From: Bryobacterales bacterium
GTDB lineage: Bacteria > Acidobacteriota > Terriglobia > Bryobacterales > Bryobacteraceae
NCBI GenBank assembly: GCA_003166865.1
Contig: PMUP01000041.1
Span: forward strand, 294,116-353,655
Length of the DNA: 59,540 nt
Direction of reading: 5' to 3'
Position numbers and translations under genes: made by a program. How positions within the stretch are numbered: the first letter of the stretch is position 1; every line of letters starts with the position of its first letter. Shown here piece after piece: positions 53,262 to 59,540 of this stretch. The notes beneath the pieces are model-generated. The model had not been told where the DNA came from, ran no database searches, and saw only the letters and a program-made list of their open reading frames with translations.

Positions 53262-55996
53262 AAAAATACGTTTACGCATTCGGCGGCGGCGCAGCCGATG
53301 GCGATGGCAAGATGAAAGACGTCCTCGGCGGCAAAGGCGCCGGCCTCGCCGAGATGAGCCGCGCGGGCGTGCCCGTGCCTCCTGGATTCACCATCTCCAC
53401 TGAAGTCTGCAACATCTATTTCCAGAACAAGAACACCGTTCCGAAGGAAATCAGCGAAGAAATCGCGCTCGCGCTCGCGAATCTAGAACAGAAGATGGGC
53501 AAGAAGCTCGGTGATGCCTCGGACCCGCTGCTGTTGAGCGTGCGGTCCGGCGCAAAATTCTCGATGCCCGGCATGATGAACACCATCCTTAATCTGGGAT
53601 TGAACGACAAAACGGTCGAGGGCCTGGCCAAGAAGAGCGCCAATCCACGCTTCGCCTACGACTGTTATCGCCGCTTCATCCAAATGTTCGGCGAAGTGGC
53701 GCTCGACATCGACATGCACAAGTTCGATCACATTTTCGACGAGCGTAAGAAGAAGATGAAGGCCACGCTCGATACCGACCTTTCAGCCGAAGACCTGAAG
53801 CACATCATCGGCGATTACCAGAAGCTGGTGAAGAAGGAGTCGGGCAAGCCGTTTCCGCAAGACGCGCGCGAACAGCTCGCCATGTCGCGCGACGCGGTGT
53901 TTCGCTCCTGGTGGGGCAAGAACGCGGTCACCTACCGGCGCATGGAGAAGATCCCCGATGAGATCGGCACCGCGGCCAACGTGCAGGCCATGGTGTTCGG
54001 CAACTTGGGCGACACCTCCGGCACGGGCGTCGGTTTCACTCGCAATCCAGCCACGGGCGAGAAAGTATTTTGGGGCGAGTTCCTATTGAACGCGCAGGGG
54101 GAGGACGTGGTGGCCGGCATTCGCACGCCGCAGCCGATCGCGGATCTCGAAGCGATCATGCCGGATGCTTATCGCCAGCTTCGCGATATCACGAGCAGCC
54201 TCGAAAAGCACTATCGCGACATGCAGGATTTCGAGTTCACCATTGAAAACGGCAAGCTGTTCATGCTCCAAACGCGCAATGGCAAACGCACCGGCGCCGC
54301 CGCGGTGCGTGTCGCCGTGGAGATGACGAAGGAAGGCTTGATCGACAAACGCGAAGCAGTATTGCGCGTCGCGCCGGCGCAGCTCGATCAATTGCTGCAT
54401 CCGCTCTTTGACCAGGCCTCGCTGAAGACGCTGACTAAGATCGCCAACGGCATCGATGCGTCGCCGGGCGCGGCCGTCGGGCGCGCCGTGTTCACTGCCG
54501 ACGAAGCCGTGGAAAGCGCCAAGAAGAGTCCGGTGATCCTGGTCCGCAAGGAGACCACGCCGGACGACATTCACGGCATGGAAGTGGCGAAAGGCATCCT
54601 GACGGCGGTGGGTGGAAAGTCGAGCCACGCGGCCGTGGTCGCGCGCGGCATGGGCCTGCCCTGCGTGGTCGGAGCGGGCGCGCTGCATATCGAAGAACAC
54701 AAGAAGCAGTTCACGGTGAAGATCGGCGCCAAGGACATCGTCGTCAAAGAGGGCGATTGGATTTCGTTCGACGGAACCACGGCCGACGTTTACCTCGGCC
54801 AGGCGAAGACCAAAGAGCCCGATCCCCAATCGCCGCTGTTCGTCGAGTTCATGAAATGGGCCGATGGGTTCCGCGGTGAGTTCGGGGTACGCGCCAACGC
54901 GGACATTCCCCGCGACGCGAAAGCCGCTCGCGAATTCGGCGCCGAGGGTATCGGGCTGTGCCGCACCGAGCACATGTTCTTCGCGGCCGATCGCATCCCG
55001 CACATGCAGGCCATGATTCTGGCCGAAGATGTTAAGACGCGCGACAAAGCGCTGCAAAAGCTGCTGCCCATGCAGCGCAACGATTTCGCCGGACTGTTTG
55101 AAGCTATGGACGGATACCCGGTGATCATCCGCACGCTGGATCCTCCGCTGCACGAATTTCTGCCGAAGCGCGAGAACCTGATGGTGGACCTCGCCCTGCT
55201 CCCGCATGCCGGCGGCAAAGAGAAAAAGAAGATGTCAGAAAACTACGGCATCCCAGTGGGCGATCTGAAGAAGAAGCTGCCCGCGCTCCTCAAGCGCGTC
55301 GAGGATCTGCACGAGTTCAATCCGATGCTCGGATTCCGAGGCTGCCGGCTCGGCATCGTCCATACCGAAATCACCGAGATGCAGGCACGCGCCATCTTTG
55401 AGGCCGCGGTGCAGGTGGCCAAGAAGGGCATCAAAGTGATTCCGGAAGTCATGATCCCGCTGGTTGGTTTCGAGCGCGAGCTGGCGCTGCAGAAGGAGAT
55501 CGTGGAGCGCGTGGCGAAAGAAGTACTCGAAAAGGCCGGCATGAAGAACATGAAGTACCTGATTGGCACCATGATCGAGATTCCGCGCGGCGCCCTCACC
55601 GCCGATCAGATCGCCAAAGTGGCCCAGTTCTTCAGCTTCGGCACCAACGATCTGACGCAGACCACGCTCGGGATGTCGCGCGACGACTACACCAAGTTCT
55701 CGAAGAAGTACGAAGAGCTGAAGATCTTCAAGGCCGATCCGTTCCAAACCATCGATCAGGAAGGCGTGGGCAAGCTCATTGAGCAGGCCGTAAAGCTTGG
55801 CCGCAAGACAAATCACAATCTGGAGATCGGAATCTGCGGCGAGCATGGCGGCGATCCCAGCTCGGTGGAGTTCTGCTATCGGGTCGGGATGGACTATGTT
55901 TCGTGCTCACCCTATCGGGTACCGATCGCACGGCTCGCGGCGGCTCAAGCGGCGATTGCCGGCGGCGACAAATCGGAAACAATGCGGACGGCTTAG
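53258..55996 (+). CDS. ppdK: Pyruvate, phosphate dikinase
   Basis: Protein of 912 residues interconverting pyruvate, ATP and phosphate with PEP, AMP and pyrophosphate. The ATP-grasp domain begins with VLGGKGAGLAEMSRAGVPVP. The swivelling domain has the phospho-His in GGKSSHAAVVARGMGLPCVV, about residue 455. The TIM-barrel domain has EFGAEGIGLCRTEHMFF and the catalytic Cys in CGEHGGDPSSVEF, with YVSCSPYRVPIARLAAAQAA. All parts are complete. It overlaps glyS by four bases and so is translated in step with tRNA synthetase genes. Confidence 0.95.
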   Translation: MKKYVYAFGGGAADGDGKMKDVLGGKGAGLAEMSRAGVPVPPGFTISTEVCNIYFQNKNTVPKEISEEIALALANLEQKMGKKLGDASDPLLLSVRSGAKFSMPGMMNTILNLGLNDKTVEGLAKKSANPRFAYDCYRRFIQMFGEVALDIDMHKFDHIFDERKKKMKATLDTDLSAEDLKHIIGDYQKLVKKESGKPFPQDAREQLAMSRDAVFRSWWGKNAVTYRRMEKIPDEIGTAANVQAMVFGNLGDTSGTGVGFTRNPATGEKVFWGEFLLNAQGEDVVAGIRTPQPIADLEAIMPDAYRQLRDITSSLEKHYRDMQDFEFTIENGKLFMLQTRNGKRTGAAAVRVAVEMTKEGLIDKREAVLRVAPAQLDQLLHPLFDQASLKTLTKIANGIDASPGAAVGRAVFTADEAVESAKKSPVILVRKETTPDDIHGMEVAKGILTAVGGKSSHAAVVARGMGLPCVVGAGALHIEEHKKQFTVKIGAKDIVVKEGDWISFDGTTADVYLGQAKTKEPDPQSPLFVEFMKWADGFRGEFGVRANADIPRDAKAAREFGAEGIGLCRTEHMFFAADRIPHMQAMILAEDVKTRDKALQKLLPMQRNDFAGLFEAMDGYPVIIRTLDPPLHEFLPKRENLMVDLALLPHAGGKEKKKMSENYGIPVGDLKKKLPALLKRVEDLHEFNPMLGFRGCRLGIVHTEITEMQARAIFEAAVQVAKKGIKVIPEVMIPLVGFERELALQKEIVERVAKEVLEKAGMKNMKYLIGTMIEIPRGALTADQIAKVAQFFSFGTNDLTQTTLGMSRDDYTKFSKKYEELKIFKADPFQTIDQEGVGKLIEQAVKLGRKTNHNLEIGICGEHGGDPSSVEFCYRVGMDYVSCSPYRVPIARLAAAQAAIAGGDKSETMRTA

Positions 55997-56013
55997 CCGA
56001 CTCCCTCGGCCTT
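55996..56013 (+). terminator. Weak terminator candidate after ppdK
   Basis: GCCGA (55996-56000) and TCGGC (56006-56010) form a 5-bp stem with a CTCCC loop, followed by CTTT. The stem is short and the U run is poor, so it would be weak at best. Confidence 0.3.
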
Positions 56014-56035
56014 TAACAGGGCTTACGGTCGCGGT

Positions 56036-56689
56036 TCAGTTTTGATCCGGAGGCTTCTCGCCAGGCTTGTACAGCGTGGGAGGCTTCGGCTTCGGCTTGC
56101 CATCGTCAGTGCTTGCGTCGGCAATCTTCTTTTCTTTCGCTCTTTCCTTCTTTTCCTTGTCGCCGAGCAGCGCTTCTTTGTCCTGCTTTTCTTTTTTCTC
56201 CTGAGCCTCCAGATCGGTGGTCCGCTTGTGCAGATCCTCCTCGGAGAGCTCCTTGCTGTCCGACGTGGTATCGATGGCGTTCTTCAGGACGAATTCGAAG
56301 CGCGATAAATCCTTGGGCGCAGCGTCCTCCACCTTTTCGAGCGTCGCCAGCATTTCGGCCTCGGCCGTGGCGACTTCCTTCATCCCCAGTTCGAGACTTA
56401 CCTTACGGACGAGCGCGTCATCGGCGACCGTGTCGATGGCCTCGATGATGTGCGTGTAGTCCTCCAGCGCGTCGTGAATCAGCGCGGAACGGCCGGGCTT
56501 TTCCTTGCTGAGGAACTGCTGCAAAAGCGCGAGCCTCTGGCGGGCGAACTGGACGTACAGCTTCAGCCTGGCATTCGGCTCCTGGATCTCGCGTATCTGG
56601 TCGATCTCGTCGGCCGTCAGAAAATCGCGGTCCTGCGCGAAGCCGCTGCCCGCGAACACGACAACTATTGCCAACCACCGCATCGCCAT
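56036..56689 (-). CDS. Exported helical protein with charged C-terminus
   Basis: Protein of 217 residues. A signal peptide (MAMRWLAIVVVFAGSGFAQ) is followed by a helical region (QIREIQEPNARLKLYVQFAR, ALEDYTHIIEAIDTVADDAL) and a long coiled, very charged segment (EAQEKKEKQDKEALLGDKEK, KKERAKEKK), then a Pro/Lys-rich tail (KPKPKPPTLYKPGEKPP). No catalytic motif is recognisable. It is the last gene of a three-gene minus-strand set, five bases after the gene upstream. Confidence 0.75.
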   Translation of the reverse strand: MAMRWLAIVVVFAGSGFAQDRDFLTADEIDQIREIQEPNARLKLYVQFARQRLALLQQFLSKEKPGRSALIHDALEDYTHIIEAIDTVADDALVRKVSLELGMKEVATAEAEMLATLEKVEDAAPKDLSRFEFVLKNAIDTTSDSKELSEEDLHKRTTDLEAQEKKEKQDKEALLGDKEKKERAKEKKIADASTDDGKPKPKPPTLYKPGEKPPDQN

Positions 56690-56694
56690 TACCT

Positions 56695-57105
56695 CTATTG
56701 TTTCTTCCGGCTCATGATATCGGAAATCAACTGATCATGAATATCGGAAAGCTTTTTCATCACGGCCTCGACACGCGGCCGCAGTTCAAAACCAACTTCA
56801 TCGCGAAAACCGCTCAGCCGCCGCATCAGAACGCTGACCTTCAACTCGGCGTGCTTGTAGTACTTGCTCTTGCGAGGCTCGCCGTGCGTCTGCTCAAGCG
56901 AGGCATAGGATAGCGTCACCGAATCGGCCACTTCTTGGATGGCGGCGTCTTCGGCGCTTGCATTCCCGGCCTGATAGGCTTGGCGCGCCTCGTCGATCTT
57001 TTCGTCCGCGTTCAACAGCGCCATGTCCGACCGCCGGTTCGGATCGGGCTCCGTTTTCACCGTCGCGATATCGGCAAATGCCAGGAAGATCATCAATGCG
57101 ATCAC
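56695..57105 (-). CDS. Exported helical protein, function unknown
   Basis: Protein of 136 residues, start GTG at 57105, with a short signal-like N-terminus (IALMIFLAFADIA). The rest is helical, with ADEKIDEARQAYQAGNASAE, TLSYASLEQTHGEPRKSKYY and RPRVEAVMKKLSDIHDQLIS. The start shares one base with the stop of the TPR gene (TAGTG), so they are coupled. Its order and size suggest a partner of the TPR protein. Confidence 0.72.
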   Translation of the reverse strand: MIALMIFLAFADIATVKTEPDPNRRSDMALLNADEKIDEARQAYQAGNASAEDAAIQEVADSVTLSYASLEQTHGEPRKSKYYKHAELKVSVLMRRLSGFRDEVGFELRPRVEAVMKKLSDIHDQLISDIMSRKKQ

Positions 57106-58316
57106 TATTTGTTGATCTCCCTTTCCAGGAGCTTGGCCCGCTGCCTGGCCTGGAACTCCTGATTCGGAAACTCCCCATGACTCAATTCGAGAAACCGCTG
57201 GTAGCTTGCGAGCGCCGGCTTCAGATCCCGCATCTTATCCAAAACGATAGCACGCAGGAAAACATGGCCGGGCTTTTCAGCGTGCAGCGCGGCGACGCGG
57301 TCCAGCGCGGCCAGCGCCGGCGGATAATTCTCCGCCATCACCAGCACGTTCGCCAGCTCACTCCAGGCCTGGGGAGCATCCGGCTTCAGCTTGGTCGCGC
57401 GCACAAACTCCTCGGCGGCTTCCGGAAATTTGCGCTGGTCGCGAATGATGCGCCCGTGCAGCATACGGATCTCGAAGTTGTCCGGATCGGCGGCGAGAAT
57501 CTGTTCCACCACCGGCAGCGCTTTGTTGGGCTCATTGTTCTTCAAGAAAGCCTCGGCCAGCGCCGCGCGGTTGGCCTCGGTGGGCGATTTCGCGACGGCG
57601 GCTTGGAAACACGGGATCGCGTCGGCTGGGCGGTCCGCCTTGAGCAGCAGTTCGCCTAAGCGTTCCTGCGCTCCGGGATTGTCGGGGAACTGCTGATAGA
57701 TCGACATCGCCTGCTCGGGCTGCTTGGCAGCTTCGTACAGCGAGGCCAGTTCCAGCACATCGTCGCGATAACTCGCGTTCAGTTCGGCGGCCTTCTTGTA
57801 ATGAGCCGCGGCATCGTCGAGCTTCTCCTGCTTCACGAGCGCATGCGCCAGACCCAGCTCCGCGGCGGCAGCTTTGGGATCGATAGCCAACGCGGCCGTG
57901 AAGGCCGGCTCCGCCTTGGCCGGTTCACCGGCTCCGAGCAACGCCTCGGCGAGATAGTAGTTTGGCCGATATTGCTGGGCATTCTGTGCCGCGGCGGCCG
58001 TCAGATACGGAATCGCCTCCGCCGCCTGCTTTTCTCGCAAGAGCGAAATGCCGACGTTCAACTCGGCCTCAAACAAACCGGGCTTGAGCTCCAGCGTCTT
58101 CTTGTATTCGGGAATCGCCTCGGCGTGCTTGCCCATCAAACTGTAGGCCAGCGCGAGGTTGAAGTGCAGGCTATAATCCTTCGGATCGGCTGCCACTGCT
58201 TGCGTAAAACTGTCGATGGCCGCCTGGTAGCGTTTCTCATCCAGCGCCTTCAGCCCTTGCTCGGCCAGATTGGTCTGAAAGGCAAGCAGCAAAACCAGCG
58301 CGATCGAGGGCGACAT
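57105..58316 (-). CDS. Exported TPR-repeat protein
   Basis: Protein of 403 residues. A signal peptide (MSPSIALVLLLAFQTNLA) is followed by about ten tetratricopeptide repeats, for example YQAAIDSFTQAVAADPKDYS, HAEAIPEYKKTLELKPGLFE, DDAAAHYKKAAELNASYRDD, and FPEAAEEFVRATKLKPDAPQ. TPR arrays form a superhelix that holds other proteins. First gene of the three-gene set; the other two products are also exported. The upstream region toward yebC is only 114 bases, so the two promoters are divergent in a narrow space containing the 14-bp palindrome AGCTCGCGCGAGCT. Confidence 0.87.
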   Translation of the reverse strand: MSPSIALVLLLAFQTNLAEQGLKALDEKRYQAAIDSFTQAVAADPKDYSLHFNLALAYSLMGKHAEAIPEYKKTLELKPGLFEAELNVGISLLREKQAAEAIPYLTAAAAQNAQQYRPNYYLAEALLGAGEPAKAEPAFTAALAIDPKAAAAELGLAHALVKQEKLDDAAAHYKKAAELNASYRDDVLELASLYEAAKQPEQAMSIYQQFPDNPGAQERLGELLLKADRPADAIPCFQAAVAKSPTEANRAALAEAFLKNNEPNKALPVVEQILAADPDNFEIRMLHGRIIRDQRKFPEAAEEFVRATKLKPDAPQAWSELANVLVMAENYPPALAALDRVAALHAEKPGHVFLRAIVLDKMRDLKPALASYQRFLELSHGEFPNQEFQARQRAKLLEREINK

Positions 58317-58430
58317 GTTATCCTTCTACCATTTTCGCCCAATCAGGGCCGCGGCGCTCTCGCATGATATTCTAATCTGTTAGGCTCCCCGGCGAAGCGA
58401 CCAAGCTCGCGCGAGCTCGAGGTTTTCACC

Positions 58431-59177
58431 ATGTCAGGACATTCCAAGTGGGCGACCATCAAGCACAAAAAGGCCGCCACCGACGCCAAGCGCGGGAAAG
58501 CGTTTACGCGCATTATCAAAGAGATTATGATTGCCGCCCGCTCCGGGGGCGGCGATCCGGACATGAACCCCCGTCTTCGCAAAGCCGTCACCGACGCCAA
58601 GGGCGCGAGCATGCCCGCCGACAATATCAAGCGCGCTATCATGCGCGGCACCGGCGAGTTGGAAGGCGGCCAGATCGACGAAATAACGTTTGAGGGTTAC
58701 GGGCCGGGCGGCGCCGCCGTGCTGGTGCTAGTAGCCACTGATAACCGCAACCGGACCGTCAGCGAAATTCGCCACATGTTCTCCAAAAATGGAGGCAACC
58801 TGGGGGAAGTGGGCAGCGTGGCCTGGATGTTCGAACGCAAGGGACAGATCATCATCGAAAAAGACAAAGCCGGCGAGGATCACTTGATGAATCTCGTGCT
58901 GGAAGCGGGCGCCGAAGACATGCGCGACGACGGTGACGACTGGGAAGTGATCTCCGCGCCGGAAGCACACGAAGCGGTGCTGGCGACCATCCAGAAGGCG
59001 GGGATTGCGACGGCCTCGGAAGAAATCGGGATGATCCCGAAGAACCTGACCAAGCTGGAGGGCAAGAACGCGGCAGCGATGCTGCGCCTGAGCGAAGCGC
59101 TGGAAGAACACGACGACGTTCAGAATGTTTACTCCAACTTCGACGTCGACGAAAAAGAGCTGGAAGCCATGGCTTAA
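58431..59177 (+). CDS. yebC: YebC/PmpR family protein
   Basis: Protein of 248 residues, complete. It has the typical [57 protein letters not shown], and [17 protein letters not shown]. YebC-like proteins act as transcription regulators in some bacteria and as a translation factor that relieves ribosome stalling at proline stretches in others. It is followed after 25 bases by ruvC, a common arrangement. Confidence 0.94.
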   Translation: MSGHSKWATIKHKKAATDAKRGKAFTRIIKEIMIAARSGGGDPDMNPRLRKAVTDAKGASMPADNIKRAIMRGTGELEGGQIDEITFEGYGPGGAAVLVLVATDNRNRTVSEIRHMFSKNGGNLGEVGSVAWMFERKGQIIIEKDKAGEDHLMNLVLEAGAEDMRDDGDDWEVISAPEAHEAVLATIQKAGIATASEEIGMIPKNLTKLEGKNAAAMLRLSEALEEHDDVQNVYSNFDVDEKELEAMA

Positions 59178-59202
59178 GGGCCGTGGGCACTCTCGGCATT
59201 GC

Positions 59203-59540
59203 ATGCGCATTCTCGGCATTGACTGTGGAACCGAACATACCGGCTACGGCCTGATCGAAAGTGATGGCCGCTCGCATCGCATGATCGCCGCCGGTTCCAT
59301 TCATACCAGCCCGAAGCAGCCGCTGGAAACCAGACTGCTCGCCATCGCGCAAGGCCTGCGCCAGGTTATTCAGGCACACCTGCCCGAGTCGGCCGCGGTG
59401 GAAGCGGTCTTCTACGCGCAGAACGTCAAGACCGCGCTGAAGCTGTCGCACGCTCGCGGCGTGGCCCTCCTGACCGTGGCCGAAGCTGGACTTTCCGTGG
59501 GCGAGTACTCGCCGCTCGAGATCAAGACCAGCGTGGTCGG
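59203..59540 (+). CDS. ruvC: Crossover junction endodeoxyribonuclease RuvC, N-terminal part
   Basis: The first 112 codons of RuvC, the nuclease that resolves Holliday junctions. The start is ATG at 59203, giving [20 protein letters not shown] with the first catalytic Asp at residue 7 in [25 protein letters not shown] holds the second acidic position (Glu in VEAVFY) and the Q/K track for DNA. The rest of the protein, with the last two acidic residues, lies beyond the window edge. It is likely the second gene of yebC-ruvC with ruvA and ruvB beyond. Confidence 0.92.
   Translation, partial: MRILGIDCGTEHTGYGLIESDGRSHRMIAAGSIHTSPKQPLETRLLAIAQGLRQVIQAHLPESAAVEAVFYAQNVKTALKLSHARGVALLTVAEAGLSVGEYSPLEIKTSVV

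Noticed and set aside
54083-55207. Minus-strand open frame of 374 codons
   Set aside because: It is antisense to ppdK, which is complete and conserved.
58406-58420. Palindrome AGCTCGCGCGAGCT upstream of yebC as an operator
   Set aside because: A single GC-rich palindrome with no second copy; retained only as a remark under the TPR gene.

Overview
The window looks like a chromosomal segment of an Acidobacteriota bacterium of the Solibacter/Bryobacter type. The pointers are high GC, many exported proteins with Tat or Sec signals, a DUF1592/DUF1552 gene pair, a remnant resembling the TIGR03435 family, three-subunit proton-translocating transhydrogenase, many TTG/GTG starts and dense start-stop overlaps. 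This placement is inference from gene content; no rRNA or tRNA gene is present to confirm it. No insertion sequence, prophage or CRISPR array was seen, and no stretch longer than about 300 bases lacks a gene or gene remnant.

Left part (1-9.9 kb and on to 15.3 kb). On the minus strand lie an HtrA-like protease cut by the window edge, a HEAT-repeat exported protein, an MqnD-like protein and an 802-residue hybrid histidine kinase. Between htrA and the HEAT gene sits a 110-bp element made of four consecutive perfect hairpins inside an outer inverted repeat. Then come an exported protein with internal repeats (plus strand), two small membrane proteins, an mscS gene broken by two opposite frameshifts, pntAA-pntAB-pntB, and two tandem paralogous YfhO-like multi-pass membrane proteins.

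Middle part (15.3-40.1 kb). A VapB-like antitoxin is followed by a decayed VapC. Next is an operon of a GltD-like flavoprotein with ferredoxin domain plus korA and korB, followed by metX and metW. On the minus strand are an NmrA/QOR2-type reductase, a PIN toxin with its antitoxin in reversed order, and an enoyl-CoA hydratase coupled to the antitoxin. A plus-strand set of three exported proteins (PLP aminotransferase, dienelactone hydrolase, cupin) follows. Then comes a tightly packed minus-strand operon: MBL-fold hydrolase, DUF1592 cytochrome-like protein, DUF1552 protein, ankyrin protein. A 2040-residue secreted astacin-type protease carrying eight near-identical tandem domains ends this part.

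Right part (40.2-59.5 kb). A long plus-strand series with short gaps and overlaps holds an FKBP lipoprotein, a racemase-like protein, rsmA, gltX, glnS, a carbamoyltransferase and a DUF255 thioredoxin-fold protein, then tpx. After a small cysteine-rich protein on the other strand come recO, glyQ, glyS and ppdK, all joined by 4-base overlaps. A minus-strand trio (TPR protein and two exported helical proteins) and the start of yebC-ruvC close the window.

The strongest candidates for something unusual are the four-hairpin element, the repeat-amplified astacin, the coupled MBL/DUF1592/DUF1552/ankyrin operon, and the exported aminotransferase with its two exported neighbours.
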